Assembly (NCBI GenBank): GCA_003646995.1
Contig: QMLZ01000003.1
Span: forward strand, 1 to 52,153
DNA length: 52,153 nucleotides
Direction of reading: 5' to 3'
Source: Deltaproteobacteria bacterium
GTDB lineage: Bacteria; Desulfobacterota; DSM-4660; Desulfatiglandales; Desulfatiglandaceae
Under the pieces are notes generated by a model. That model did not search any database. It saw nothing but the letters and a program-made list of their open reading frames with translations, and was not told where the DNA came from. Position numbers and translations under genes: made by a program. Shown in pieces: positions 17,348 to 27,762 of this stretch (within the stretch, counting starts at the first letter, position 1; each line of letters begins with the position of its first letter).

Positions 17348-18171
17348 AAGCGTTCCGTGGTGAACCGAGCATCTTCGCCTCCGCTCGCCCGGAAGACCGC
17401 CGGGCCGAGTTGGAGGTGAAGAATTTGACCCTGAGGTTCGGCGGCATAACGGCCCTTAATAAAATTAATCTGTCGGTCCACACTGGCGAGCTTGTTGCCA
17501 TCATCGGCCCCAACGGGGCCGGAAAGACGAGCCTCTTGAACTCCATCACTGGGTATTACAAGCCCCAGGAAGGCCAGATCTTCTTCAACGGTGAAGAGAT
17601 CACCCGTATGCCACCACACCACCTCACCAAAATAGGGATTGGCAGAACCTACCAAAACATCGAGCTGTTTCCCGGCATGACGGTTTTGGCCAATATGCTT
17701 TTGGCCCGTCATGTACATTCTCATTACAGCGTTGCCAAGGCCGCATTTTTTACCAAAGGTGTTCGAGAAGAGGAAGTCAGTCACCGCAAGGTTCTTGAAG
17801 AATTAATAGACTTCCTGGAAATGCAGTCTATTCGAAAGCAATTGGTCGGTTCTCTCCCTTACGGCATGAGGAAACGAGTGGAACTTGGGCGGGCATTGGC
17901 TCTAGAGCCCAAGCTGCTTATTCTTGATGAGCCATTTGCGGGCATGACCTTAGAAGAAAAAGAGGACATGGTCAGGTTCCTGATGGAGCTCAATGAGGCA
18001 TGGAATCAGACCATGATCTTGGTCGAGCACGACATGTCCATAGTTATGAGCATATCCCAGCGCATCGTGGTCTTGGATTTTGGGGTAAAAATCGCAGAGG
18101 GAGCACCTGACTTTATCCAGAATCACCCTCAGGTGATTAAGGCCTACCTGGGTGATACCCATAAACTATAA
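17344..18171 (+). CDS. livG: LivG-type ABC ATPase
   Basis: 275-residue ATPase powering the Liv-type importer. Walker A GPNGAGKTS (near residue 58), the LivG-type signature SLPYGMRKRVELGRAL (near 175-190) in place of LSGGQ, Walker B LLILDEPFAGM and the H-loop VEHD are all present. The protein begins with about 20 residues before the usual start, and its start codon overlaps the livK stop, so coupling decides the start. It partners with LivF on the LivHM membrane pair. Confidence 0.93.
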   Translation: MKAFRGEPSIFASARPEDRRAELEVKNLTLRFGGITALNKINLSVHTGELVAIIGPNGAGKTSLLNSITGYYKPQEGQIFFNGEEITRMPPHHLTKIGIGRTYQNIELFPGMTVLANMLLARHVHSHYSVAKAAFFTKGVREEEVSHRKVLEELIDFLEMQSIRKQLVGSLPYGMRKRVELGRALALEPKLLILDEPFAGMTLEEKEDMVRFLMELNEAWNQTMILVEHDMSIVMSISQRIVVLDFGVKIAEGAPDFIQNHPQVIKAYLGDTHKL

Positions 18172-18193
18172 AACCTGTGAAAAATAGCTTACG

Positions 18194-20140
18194 ATGAACA
18201 AGGGCAAGAACATCCAAAGAGCAGACCCCGAATTTCTGGGTTCTATGGAGCAGTACACCATTCCCCAGATACTCTCCAAACAGGCCGAACGACTTGGAGA
18301 CTCCCACACAGCCCTTCGAGAAAAGGCTTACGGCATATGGGAAACCTTTACGTGGAAAGATTATTTCAGGTACTCCAAGATGGTTGGTCTTGGTCTAAAG
18401 TCCTTGGGCCTTAAAAGGGGAAACAATGTAGGCCTTATACTAGATAACCATGTGGAATGGTTATTTAGCGAAGTGGGGACCCAAGCTGTCGGCGGGGTGA
18501 CAATACCATTATTCACTTCTGCGGTAGCCAAAGAGTTGGTCTACGGCCTCAACAGAGTGAAGGCACGGTACGTTGTCGTCCAGGATCAAGAGCAAGTGGA
18601 TAAACTCTTAGGAGAGCGCGACCAACTTCCTGACGTTGAAATGGTGATCTATATTGATCCCACAGGAATGAGGAATTACCGTGATAATCCCTGGTTGATA
18701 AGTTTTGCCCAGTTACTCGAGCTTGGCCAGGAGCTTGACGAGGAGCAACCCGAGCTTTTTATAAAAGAGCTCTGGGAAGGCAAACCCCAAGATATTGCCC
18801 TGATGCTGATGACCTCCGGTACCACGGGGCTTCCCAAGATGGTTATGCTGGCCCATGAAAATATCCTGGAAATGGGTAGGAAATGGCTTGAGACTGCGCC
18901 TGTCGGGATTGGGGATAACTGGATCTCCATAACGCCTACCGCATGGATCGTTGATCAGATGTGGGGCCTTGGCATCACCCTGCCGGGGGGAATGGTGATG
19001 AATTTCCCCGAGACCCATGAAACCGCAACCCAGGATTTTAGGGAGATAGGCCCAACTGTAATAGTGACGTCATCCAGATTCTGGGAGGATCTGGCCTCTA
19101 CCATCAGGGTTAAGATCAGTGACGCAGGATTCATCAAGAGATGGCTATATAGCCTTTCCCAAAAAGTTGGAACCTCTGTGGTCGACTTGGAATCCGAAGG
19201 TAAGGAAGTGCCCGTTCATCTAAGAGCGTTAAAATGGTTAGCTTATAGAATAGTATCTCTGCCTTTAATGGACAGAGTTGGCTGCCTGGGATTTCGCGCC
19301 GCGTACACGGGGGGGCACCCCATTAGTCCCGACGTGATAAGGTTCTTCCGAGCTAACGGCCTGAACCTAAAACAATGTTATGGCCTCACTGAAGCGGGCG
19401 GTATCTTCCAGGTACAACCTGACGGCGAGGTGAAGCCTGAGACAGTGGGCAAACCTCTACCTAGGACCGAGGTCCGTATAGCCGAGGATCAAGAGGTTAT
19501 TGTAAAGAGCAAATCTGTGTTCAAGGGATACTACGAGAATCCGGAAGCAACGGAAGAAGCCCTTAAAGACGGTTGGTTTCATACAGGAGATGCGGGGTAC
19601 CTTGATGATGATGGCCATCTCCTTATCATCGGCCGGAAACAAGACATTATGCGCACCAGGGATGGAGAGGCGTTCTCTCCTGACTTTATTGAAACTAGGT
19701 TGAAGTTTAGCCCTTATATCAAAGAGGCGGTGATATGGGGTGAAGGCCAACCTTATATTACCGCATTTATTAATATAGACTTCGGGAACGTGGGAAATTG
19801 GGCCGAGGAGAGAAGAATACCTTATACCACTTACACGGACTTGTCTCAGCAGCCTGCAGTGGAAGAATTGATAAGGGGAGAGATCAAAGAGGTCAATACC
19901 CAGCTTCCCGGACCGATGCAGATCGTTAAATTCATACTTTTGTACAAGTTGCTTGATGCCGACGACGAGGAACTCACTCGTACCGGCAAGGTACGACGCG
20001 GTTTCGTCTTCAAGCAATATAGAGAGCTCATCGACGCCATGTATTCAGACAAGAAAGAACTGCCTGTCAAAGGAGAGGTCCGTTACAGGGACGGGACGGT
20101 GGGAACAATCGAAACCACAGTAAGAATCTTGGAGGTTTAG
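18194..20140 (+). CDS. AMP-forming acyl-CoA ligase
   Basis: 648-residue adenylate-forming enzyme that activates a carboxylic acid to its CoA thioester with ATP. The P-loop-like TSGTTGLPK (near residue 210), YGLTEAGG (near 396), HTGD (near 462) and a GRKQD hinge (near 480) identify the ANL superfamily. The size and order match long-chain fatty acyl-CoA synthetases (FadD15/FAA1-like). It lies inside the liv operon between livG and livH, which points to uptake coupled to CoA activation. The substrate could be long-chain, aromatic or other. Confidence 0.9.
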   Translation: MNKGKNIQRADPEFLGSMEQYTIPQILSKQAERLGDSHTALREKAYGIWETFTWKDYFRYSKMVGLGLKSLGLKRGNNVGLILDNHVEWLFSEVGTQAVGGVTIPLFTSAVAKELVYGLNRVKARYVVVQDQEQVDKLLGERDQLPDVEMVIYIDPTGMRNYRDNPWLISFAQLLELGQELDEEQPELFIKELWEGKPQDIALMLMTSGTTGLPKMVMLAHENILEMGRKWLETAPVGIGDNWISITPTAWIVDQMWGLGITLPGGMVMNFPETHETATQDFREIGPTVIVTSSRFWEDLASTIRVKISDAGFIKRWLYSLSQKVGTSVVDLESEGKEVPVHLRALKWLAYRIVSLPLMDRVGCLGFRAAYTGGHPISPDVIRFFRANGLNLKQCYGLTEAGGIFQVQPDGEVKPETVGKPLPRTEVRIAEDQEVIVKSKSVFKGYYENPEATEEALKDGWFHTGDAGYLDDDGHLLIIGRKQDIMRTRDGEAFSPDFIETRLKFSPYIKEAVIWGEGQPYITAFINIDFGNVGNWAEERRIPYTTYTDLSQQPAVEELIRGEIKEVNTQLPGPMQIVKFILLYKLLDADDEELTRTGKVRRGFVFKQYRELIDAMYSDKKELPVKGEVRYRDGTVGTIETTVRILEV

Positions 20141-20201
20141 TACCAAGAACTGTTCATACGGCCTGTGACCTCATTGGTGGTAAAGGAGGGAGTTTTGTGA
20201 C

Positions 20202-21080
20202 ATGGAATTCTTTTTTCAACTTTTGGTAAACGGCCTTTCCATTGGGTTCCTGTATGCCCTCTCTGCACTGGGCTTTGTAATGATCTTCAAGTCCAGTAGT
20301 GTACTCAATTTTGCCCACGGAGAACTCTTGGCCATAGGAGCTTTTATCTTCTTGGCTCTATCGGTTTGGGCAAAGCTCCCGATTATTGTTGCCTTCGGAC
20401 TCACCCTTATAGGAAGTTTCGCCTTGGGATTCATAATTGAAAGATTTTTTCTAAGGCCCCTAATAGGGGAGGCTCTGATCGAGGTTATTATGCTCACCGT
20501 CGGCCTCGCCGCCATGTTCAAGGGCCTGCTGCTGTTCATTTTTGGTGGCGACACCCAAAGCTACCCCCAATTTTTGCCTGAAAGCCTCTCAATCCATTGG
20601 GGAAACATTGAGATACCCTCTGTCTATGTTGCCACTTTTATTATCGGCCTTATTTTCCTGGGGCTCTTTGGCTTTTTCTTTAAATACTCCTCTCAGGGGA
20701 TCTACATGAGATCTGTGGCTGACAATCAACCGGCAGCACTGTCTTTAGGTGTTCACGTGCGCAGGGTGTTCGCACTGTCTTGGGCGATTGCTGCACTTGT
20801 CTGCGCCATGAGTGGTATCGTTTTGGGAATTATCAATGGCGTCAATGTTCACGAGCTCAGTTCTATAGGATTGAAAGTCTTTCCTGTAGTTATATTAGGG
20901 GGCCTGGACAGTATTGGAGGGGCCATATTGGGAGGAATTATAATAGGCCTATTGGAAACCTTCACCGGCGGCTACGTCTCCACATCCCTTAGGGAAGTGA
21001 TCCCTTATATTGCTCTTGTCTTCATCCTTATGGTCAAGCCCTATGGATTGTTCGGCCTTGTGGAGATAGAAAGAGTCTAA
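20202..21080 (+). CDS. livH: LivH-type ABC permease
   Basis: 292-residue inner-membrane permease with about eight hydrophobic helices. It shows family signatures GLSIGFLYALSALGFVMIFK at the start, LNFAHGE (near residue 37) and a C-terminal LGGLDSIGGAILGG segment. A GGAGGG ribosome site precedes the ATG. It works with LivM to form the transport path. Confidence 0.93.
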   Translation: MEFFFQLLVNGLSIGFLYALSALGFVMIFKSSSVLNFAHGELLAIGAFIFLALSVWAKLPIIVAFGLTLIGSFALGFIIERFFLRPLIGEALIEVIMLTVGLAAMFKGLLLFIFGGDTQSYPQFLPESLSIHWGNIEIPSVYVATFIIGLIFLGLFGFFFKYSSQGIYMRSVADNQPAALSLGVHVRRVFALSWAIAALVCAMSGIVLGIINGVNVHELSSIGLKVFPVVILGGLDSIGGAILGGIIIGLLETFTGGYVSTSLREVIPYIALVFILMVKPYGLFGLVEIERV

Positions 21081-21103
21081 TTCAGGAGAGGTTCTAACTG
21101 CAA

Positions 21104-22174
21104 ATGCGAAGACTCCGATTTCACCCTTGCGGGAATTTCAGAGAGACATACCAAGAGGAACTGACGATTTTTGAAACCGACTTTGGAAGGCTCTGGCTCA
21201 TTATAGGCCTGATCCTTCTATTTGGAGTTATACCGTTTGTATCCTCTTCCTATCTCCTTTATGTTCTGAACTTGGTCGGAATTTACGCTATTGCAGCCAT
21301 TGGGTTAAATATTCTTATTGGTTACACCGGCCAAATCTCACTCGGCCACGGCGCCTTTTTCGGAGTCGGTGCTTACACAGCGGCTATACTTGCCACAAAA
21401 GCGAACCTTCCCTTCTGGGCCGCAGTCCCGCTTGGCGGAGTAATGACGGCGGCAGTGGGAATGATCTTCGGCATACCTTCAGGAAGACTCAAGCATCTTT
21501 ACCTCACCATAGCCACACTCGCTGGACAGTTCATTATGGAATACGTTTTTGTGCACTGGGACAGTCTTACCGGCGGGGCAGACGGCATAGTGGTCACTGG
21601 AGCTACACTGTTCGGTATAGACCTCGGAAATGACAGAAGCTTTTATTTCGTAATATTTGTGTGTTTCGTTCTCATGACATGGATCGCTGTAAACCTCATG
21701 CGGACCCGTTATGGCAGGGCCTTCATAGCAATTAGAGACAATGACAGGGCAGCAGAGGGAATGGGCATACCCCTTTTTGGGTATAAACTTCTTTCATTTG
21801 CCATCAGCTCCTTTTATGCTGGTTTTGCTGGTGCCCTTTTTGCTTACTATACCATGAGTATAACCCCCGAGCCGTTCAATCTGTGGCTTTCCATAGAATT
21901 TATAGCCATGATCATCATCGGGGGTCTGGGAAATATCCCCGGTTCAGTATTCGGAACAATCTTTATCGTTGCACTCAATGAATCCCTTAGTGCTCTTACC
22001 CAGTATCTTATGAACTTGGGCGCCGCCTCAAACATAGCGATAACGATTGCCCCACTGAGGGAATTCGTCTTTGGAATGGCTATCATCCTTTTCATCATAT
22101 TTGAACCCAAGGGCTTGGCGGAGGTTTGGAGAATCGTACGATCCAGCTTCAGACTGTGGCCTTTCTCGTACTAA
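21104..22174 (+). CDS. livM: LivM-type ABC permease
   Basis: 356-residue second permease with about nine to ten hydrophobic helices. Family markers are the NILIGYTGQISLGHGAFFGVG segment (about residues 66-86), IAIRDNDRAAEGMGI (near 210) and IIIGGLGNIPGSVFG (near 272). The N-terminus has about 35 hydrophilic residues before the first helix. An AGGAGAGG ribosome site sits 12 bases before the ATG. It follows livH by 23 bases. Confidence 0.93.
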   Translation: MRRLRFHPCGNFRETYQEELTIFETDFGRLWLIIGLILLFGVIPFVSSSYLLYVLNLVGIYAIAAIGLNILIGYTGQISLGHGAFFGVGAYTAAILATKANLPFWAAVPLGGVMTAAVGMIFGIPSGRLKHLYLTIATLAGQFIMEYVFVHWDSLTGGADGIVVTGATLFGIDLGNDRSFYFVIFVCFVLMTWIAVNLMRTRYGRAFIAIRDNDRAAEGMGIPLFGYKLLSFAISSFYAGFAGALFAYYTMSITPEPFNLWLSIEFIAMIIIGGLGNIPGSVFGTIFIVALNESLSALTQYLMNLGAASNIAITIAPLREFVFGMAIILFIIFEPKGLAEVWRIVRSSFRLWPFSY

Positions 22175-22213
22175 GCTGGTATAATATATTTAGATTAAGC
22201 CAAGGTAAAAGCC

Positions 22214-23020
22214 ATGACAGACAATAATCTGACACTTCTAATTAATAACATTAGTGTTGTCTATTCTGACGTCATTCAGGTCTTGAAAGGCGTCTCTCTA
22301 AAAGTATTGAAAGGCCAAATCGTGTCGCTACTAGGTAGCAATGGGGCAGGCAAAACCACCACACTGAAGGCCATTTCCGGATTATTAAAACCTGAAAACG
22401 GAAAAGTCACCGAAGGCTCCATAGAGTACGAGGGTAAGCCCATCCACAATGCCGCACCCGAGGAAATCACCCGCAAAGGAATAATCCAGGTTCTGGAGGG
22501 GCGACAAGAGTTCAAATACCTAACAGTGGAAGAAAATCTCAGAGTAGGAACTGCCACCAGGTGGGGAAAACCTTACCAGAAAGATCTCGAAATGGTTTAC
22601 CATTATTTTCCCGCATTACTCGCACGCAAAAAGTCCCTTGCAGGGTATTGCAGCGGTGGCGAGCTCCAGATGCTGGTTATCGGGCGTGCTCTGATGGCCC
22701 ACCCCAGACTATTATTGCTCGATGAGCCTTCCCTGGGCCTTGCTCCCTTGTTGGTGAAGGAAATCTTCCAAATCATTCGCAGGATTAACGAGGAGCAGGG
22801 AACGACCCTCATGGTGGTGGAACAAAACGCCAATATGGCTCTTCAGATAGCCCATTATGGTTATGTTATGGAAAATGGCAAGATCGTCATGGAAAGTGAT
22901 GCAGAGGACTTGAGGGAAAACCCTGATGTAAAGGAATTTTACCTTGGCACCGCCGCATCGGGGGCTCTCAAATCCTACAAAGATGTTAAGGCATATAAAC
23001 GGCGCAAAAGATGGCTTTAA
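22214..23020 (+). CDS. livF: LivF-type ABC ATPase
   Basis: 268-residue second ATPase of the importer. It has Walker A GSNGAGKTT (near residue 43), signature CSGGELQML (near 143, Cys for the usual Leu), Walker B LLLLDEPSLGLAP and the VEQN H-loop (Gln-Asn variant normal for LivF). A C-terminal extension of about 20 basic residues (KDVKAYKRRKRW) goes beyond typical LivF. It is followed 44 bases later by the 1564-residue gene. Confidence 0.92.
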   Translation: MTDNNLTLLINNISVVYSDVIQVLKGVSLKVLKGQIVSLLGSNGAGKTTTLKAISGLLKPENGKVTEGSIEYEGKPIHNAAPEEITRKGIIQVLEGRQEFKYLTVEENLRVGTATRWGKPYQKDLEMVYHYFPALLARKKSLAGYCSGGELQMLVIGRALMAHPRLLLLDEPSLGLAPLLVKEIFQIIRRINEEQGTTLMVVEQNANMALQIAHYGYVMENGKIVMESDAEDLRENPDVKEFYLGTAASGALKSYKDVKAYKRRKRWL

Positions 23021-23064
23021 TATCCTAAAACTATATCTTACCATTATTGTGAGCTCCGCACAAA

Positions 23065-26000
23065 ATGAACCCCGAGAATTACGTACCGGGTAATGGATTT
23101 CCTACCAGGGATACTTTCAGATTTATCAAGCCCAGCGAATATGAATCCTTCGGAATAGATCCCAATGATATCCCTATCGGTACCTTTCCTGCCTTAAAGC
23201 ATCCCTCTCACCTCCCAAGTAGGTTTGGAGGCAATGCATATGGATCCGGTTTGTTCGAGATATACGACCGCCTAAAACCCGATGACATTAAGCTCTTGCA
23301 GGAGATATCGCTCGAACATCCCGAGCAACTGGAAAAGCGCTACAAGGTCATAAACAGAATTTACAAGAAAATGGGGCTGCTTATCAGGGTGAGCAGATTG
23401 GGAAAGCCTTATTATCTGATACCGGCCCACCTTGTTTCAAATACCTTACAAGACGTACGTGCAAAACTGGAGGAAATAAGCAAGGTTGTTGAGCTCCACA
23501 AAAAGAAATTCCTTAAGGAAAGATATTCTATTGGCCTGCTTACACTCAAAGACGACCTTATCTTCAATGAGCTTTCCTACCGTTTTCGTGAACACCATTT
23601 CCTGCTTATTGACTCAATAGACAAGCTCAAGGCAATACCTGAGAGATTGGACCTGATTGTTCTCACTCGTGACATACATGAGCTGCTTCTTCTGGAGGAT
23701 TTCGTACCTCTTATCACGAAAAAGCCTTCTAAAGGGAGGCTGAACGAACTTGCCCACTATCTGATGTGGAAACTTCACAGGATACTTAACGACGAGGGGG
23801 AGTTGTTCATTGTAGCGGATAGGCAGATACCCAGGAGCGATCAAGTAGCCCGTGTTACTTTCAAGACAGAGCACGAAAAGAAAAATTTCATCCTTTTCTC
23901 CCACATCTTTAAAACACAGCAAAGGTACAAGCTTAACGGACGCCCCCTGGAAATCAAGATTTTTGATTTACAAGAGTACTTAAAGGGATTCTATGTTGAA
24001 CCAGAAATAATCGATCGCCTCCTTAACGGCACCGACATAGATACCCTAACCCTGCAACAACTTAATGAGCTTCCCTACCTTGACTATCCTTTGCGCAGGC
24101 TGCCTTTTTCGGGAGTCCAAGAAAAAACATGGTCAAAGCTACTCGACACCTTTTTTGATCAGGGTTTCCTGCGATCCATTGTACCAGAGACAATCAAAAA
24201 AGAATGGGATACACGGTTTAAAATTGAGGGTTATGACCCGCAATACATGCTCGTGTTCCTTGGGCAAAGAAAAAAACCGGACCCCACTGCCGAAGAAATA
24301 AAGACCAAGGCAACGGAATCAAGATTACTGGGCTCGCCCTTTGATTTAATTGCAGACTATCGTGACTCTTTTTCTTATGTGATTGACACCCTATCGGTCA
24401 TTGCCGACATTAGAAAAGATACCCGTGAAGGCTATCCTGAACTCCTGATGGACCGGCTCAGGCAGCCGCTTGTGAACAAGAGAAGGCGTCACCCGGGTCT
24501 GGGCCATGTCCTAAAGTTGGTAAGCAAAATCCCCAGCTTGAGAAAACTGGAAGCATATCTCAACCCGGAAGGTATTGAAGGGCCACAAACAAGGGTTCTG
24601 AAGAATCTAGAAGCCCTTTCACTTATGGGTTTCTCCGCAGATGAATTAGTGGAAATCGTCTATATAGTGGCCGGCCATACACCAATGGGGCGTATACTTT
24701 CTGGAAAAGTCAACGAAAAATCCCTAAAGCCACTATCAGACCTGGCAAGGACCCTGGAGACCCAGCAAGCCCTAAACTTACTTCGGTACTGCCGCCTCAT
24801 GACATTGGCTGAACTCGAGGCCTCTAGAGGCAGCAGGCTCTCCCCGGAGCAGCTAAAGGAATTATTTGAGCTGTATGAAGCGACCGTAAGGGTTGTTGTG
24901 AATCGGGATATGACATGGGATCAACTGCTGGACGAGAAGATAACGGCAATCGGCGGAATCCACAATGAAATAATGGATAAGCTGCTCAAGATGATGAACT
25001 ACTATGAATTCAGGGACAACTGGCGGGAATTGGCTGACAAAGGGCCGATGGAGAAAGAGGCCCTTGCTGACTACGACCCCGGGAAAATCGCTAAAATAGA
25101 AAACGTTATTGAGCTCATGTCTACTGTTGACGAATTTGAAAAGAAGTTTTTGGAGGGTGACCCTCTAAGACTAGCCTCATTTTACAGAAAGCTGCTAAAT
25201 GTGGAATTTCACGGAACAGGCAGGATCTTCTCCAGGCTTAGGGGTAAGTTGATTTTTACCCTCATCTGGATATCCGTAAACATCCTCAAGGAAGAAAATA
25301 TCGTTAATTTGAATCCCTTGTTGTTACGGCTCTCACATGACGAAATTGAGGAACGGATCCAAAGGATTGAAAAGGAGGGTCAGCTTATAAAACTGGAGTA
25401 TCTTGACCTGCCTTTTTTGGCTCTCCTGGCAGAGCAGCTCTATGAAGATAAAACTACCTTTATTGTTGGAACAGGATTTCAGCTCCAGATCAACACCCAT
25501 ACCCACTCACTGGCACTCGATTATGTAGATTTGGATTCGGACATCGAAAAACTTCACTCAATGATTGATCTGATATCCAGTACGCGACTCGCCGACCTGC
25601 CAAATCCAAAGTTAAAGGAGCTGGAAGAACTATTTTTTGACCTTGAAAGCTTTTATCAAAGCCATAACACATTGTTGAACTATGCAAAATCAAAAATCCC
25701 TTTGCCTTCTAGGCAGACCAGACGCTTCGAGGCTATTTCACAACTTCGGGAATCTCTTCGTAGCAAAATGTTGGCCGTGATTTTCGAGCCAGAGTACTTT
25801 CACACTCATCTTGATCTGCTATACAAACACGCCCCCAGCCTGCTCAGATTCATATTGCCCGAGTTTATTGCCCTGGATGAGCTGGAACTGTCAGGGAACC
25901 TATACATAAAACCCCCTGTTACTCGTTACATTCTCACAAGTGCCAAAAAAGTCCAAGCCCTAGTTAACAAGGACAGGAGCAGCTTTCAAGACCAACTTTA

Positions 26001-27759
26001 CCTGCATCAGTTGGCTCAGCGTGAATTCGGGCCCATGGCCGCGGGCATCATAGGCATAAACGAACAACAGATCGAACAACTGGAAAATATCGTTGAGAGA
26101 CTACGAGCCAACAAGTCACTGTTTGATGCCTTTCTCAAGGCCTTCCTCTTCCAAGACATAGGAAGGATCCCAGAGTTAAGGCAAAAGTATTCTTCTGAGA
26201 TAAACCCTTCAGATCTTTCAGACGCTGCCGCCCTCTTCCTAAAGAAGGAAGGGTTTGCAGAGCGATACCAACTTGACGAGCGCGGTTTCCAGTATCTTGT
26301 ATTCTTAGTACGGCATCATGATCTCATCCACCACATCATTCGCGGAGAAGCTCACTTTGATGCGTTGAAAGAAGTCTTGGAGCCTCGTGATCGTGAGCTG
26401 CTTGATGCCCTTTTTCTATTTTCACTGATCATGTTGTCGGCGATCAGGGAAGACCTGATTGTCGAAGATCTTGCCCAAAGACTTTTTCGTGTAAGAGAAA
26501 TATGTTTGCAGATACTCGATGGTGAGACCAGTTTCGAGCGAGAACTGGAAAATATCCATTTTCAAAGGGGCAAATTATATTACGCAGTATCAAGCTTCCA
26601 GTCCTCCGATTCCCAAACACAGGGTACACCCTTAGAACAGCTTGACTCCATTGCCAAAAGTGTCGGGAGAGAAAAGTGTATCAAGTCCGGCAGTATGGTG
26701 TTCGCAATGGAGAGGCTTTTCAGGCTTCGTGGTATCCGTTACATTGAGTTTGTAGACATTGCCCAATTTATGATGAAAACGCCGTTACCATATATTTACA
26801 AGAAGAGGGCCTTCTCGAGTATAGGATATCCCACCTTTGAGAAAGAACTCTTCGAGGCCATTAGGCTTTACAATACCATGCAAAATCTGGCAGAACCGGT
26901 TCGCCATACTATATTCAATTACCTCTCGGGCGACAAGGTTCGCATATTTGGATATGAAAAGGTCAGTGGATATTTGAGCTATGAAAACCAGATAAAGATA
27001 CTCCTTCTCACCCTCCTGGCCTGCAACAAACTGAGGCATGGACACAAGACGTGCCATCTCAATTTCCTGCCTTTGAGCGCGAAAATAGAAAAAAGGTACG
27101 AAGCGCTAAATCATTTCCTCAACTCTTTGCCAGTAGAAAAAATTTGGAGAAACGGCCAACAGATTGCCCAGCTCTTAAAAGCAAAAAGGGGCCTCATATT
27201 GACAAAGAACGAAACTTACAACGTTTTGTCCATAGACTTTCGGGACCGGGTAGATATAGATCAGAAGTTGACTTATATGGACACCATTACCAATCCTGAC
27301 CAGTTGAAAAACTATTATTACTATAGTCTGCGATCACTCAGAAAATATCCGTTCTACACTGATGATTATGAAAAACGTCTAGAAGAGGCATATGAAAAAC
27401 GCATGAAGGTTATCATTGACTCGATGGTGGAAAAATTCCAAGAACAGATGCAAATGGTGACTGAATTTTCGGAATTGCACAGTCTAACAGAAAACTTGCT
27501 CTCACGATCCTATGAGATAGGCTTTACCAATGAGCAGAGGCAAAAGATACTGGACTTGTATGATCTTAGAAAGGAAGAATTGACAAGGGATAAACTGACG
27601 GAGATAAACCACGTGCTCGAGAACATACATGACCGTGTCGAGCTTGAAGATTATTGGAATAGTGTAAAGTGGTACCTCTTGGAAAACAGAACCGTGCTTG
27701 GTAAAGAGTTCGAAATCCTTGTGGCAAGGCAATTTGATGAAAAACTGAAAAACCTTTGA
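23065..27759 (+). CDS. Giant 1564-residue protein with GlnD-like HD region
   Basis: Very long soluble-looking protein, unrecognised as a whole. There is no signal peptide, few cysteines and no clear membrane domain (one hydrophobic stretch near residue 735). Around residues 1025-1130 the order FLFQDIGRIPEL, VFLVRHHDLIHHI and RELLDALFLFSLIMLSAIRED resembles the HD phosphohydrolase part of GlnD-type PII uridylyltransferases. The first His of the HD pair is Gln here, so activity is doubtful. The C-terminal 150 residues are charged helices. It ends the liv operon and converges with hdrB2 with only three bases between stops. No function is assigned. Confidence 0.85.
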   Translation: MNPENYVPGNGFPTRDTFRFIKPSEYESFGIDPNDIPIGTFPALKHPSHLPSRFGGNAYGSGLFEIYDRLKPDDIKLLQEISLEHPEQLEKRYKVINRIYKKMGLLIRVSRLGKPYYLIPAHLVSNTLQDVRAKLEEISKVVELHKKKFLKERYSIGLLTLKDDLIFNELSYRFREHHFLLIDSIDKLKAIPERLDLIVLTRDIHELLLLEDFVPLITKKPSKGRLNELAHYLMWKLHRILNDEGELFIVADRQIPRSDQVARVTFKTEHEKKNFILFSHIFKTQQRYKLNGRPLEIKIFDLQEYLKGFYVEPEIIDRLLNGTDIDTLTLQQLNELPYLDYPLRRLPFSGVQEKTWSKLLDTFFDQGFLRSIVPETIKKEWDTRFKIEGYDPQYMLVFLGQRKKPDPTAEEIKTKATESRLLGSPFDLIADYRDSFSYVIDTLSVIADIRKDTREGYPELLMDRLRQPLVNKRRRHPGLGHVLKLVSKIPSLRKLEAYLNPEGIEGPQTRVLKNLEALSLMGFSADELVEIVYIVAGHTPMGRILSGKVNEKSLKPLSDLARTLETQQALNLLRYCRLMTLAELEASRGSRLSPEQLKELFELYEATVRVVVNRDMTWDQLLDEKITAIGGIHNEIMDKLLKMMNYYEFRDNWRELADKGPMEKEALADYDPGKIAKIENVIELMSTVDEFEKKFLEGDPLRLASFYRKLLNVEFHGTGRIFSRLRGKLIFTLIWISVNILKEENIVNLNPLLLRLSHDEIEERIQRIEKEGQLIKLEYLDLPFLALLAEQLYEDKTTFIVGTGFQLQINTHTHSLALDYVDLDSDIEKLHSMIDLISSTRLADLPNPKLKELEELFFDLESFYQSHNTLLNYAKSKIPLPSRQTRRFEAISQLRESLRSKMLAVIFEPEYFHTHLDLLYKHAPSLLRFILPEFIALDELELSGNLYIKPPVTRYILTSAKKVQALVNKDRSSFQDQLYLHQLAQREFGPMAAGIIGINEQQIEQLENIVERLRANKSLFDAFLKAFLFQDIGRIPELRQKYSSEINPSDLSDAAALFLKKEGFAERYQLDERGFQYLVFLVRHHDLIHHIIRGEAHFDALKEVLEPRDRELLDALFLFSLIMLSAIREDLIVEDLAQRLFRVREICLQILDGETSFERELENIHFQRGKLYYAVSSFQSSDSQTQGTPLEQLDSIAKSVGREKCIKSGSMVFAMERLFRLRGIRYIEFVDIAQFMMKTPLPYIYKKRAFSSIGYPTFEKELFEAIRLYNTMQNLAEPVRHTIFNYLSGDKVRIFGYEKVSGYLSYENQIKILLLTLLACNKLRHGHKTCHLNFLPLSAKIEKRYEALNHFLNSLPVEKIWRNGQQIAQLLKAKRGLILTKNETYNVLSIDFRDRVDIDQKLTYMDTITNPDQLKNYYYYSLRSLRKYPFYTDDYEKRLEEAYEKRMKVIIDSMVEKFQEQMQMVTEFSELHSLTENLLSRSYEIGFTNEQRQKILDLYDLRKEELTRDKLTEINHVLENIHDRVELEDYWNSVKWYLLENRTVLGKEFEILVARQFDEKLKNL

Positions 27760-27762
27760 TTC

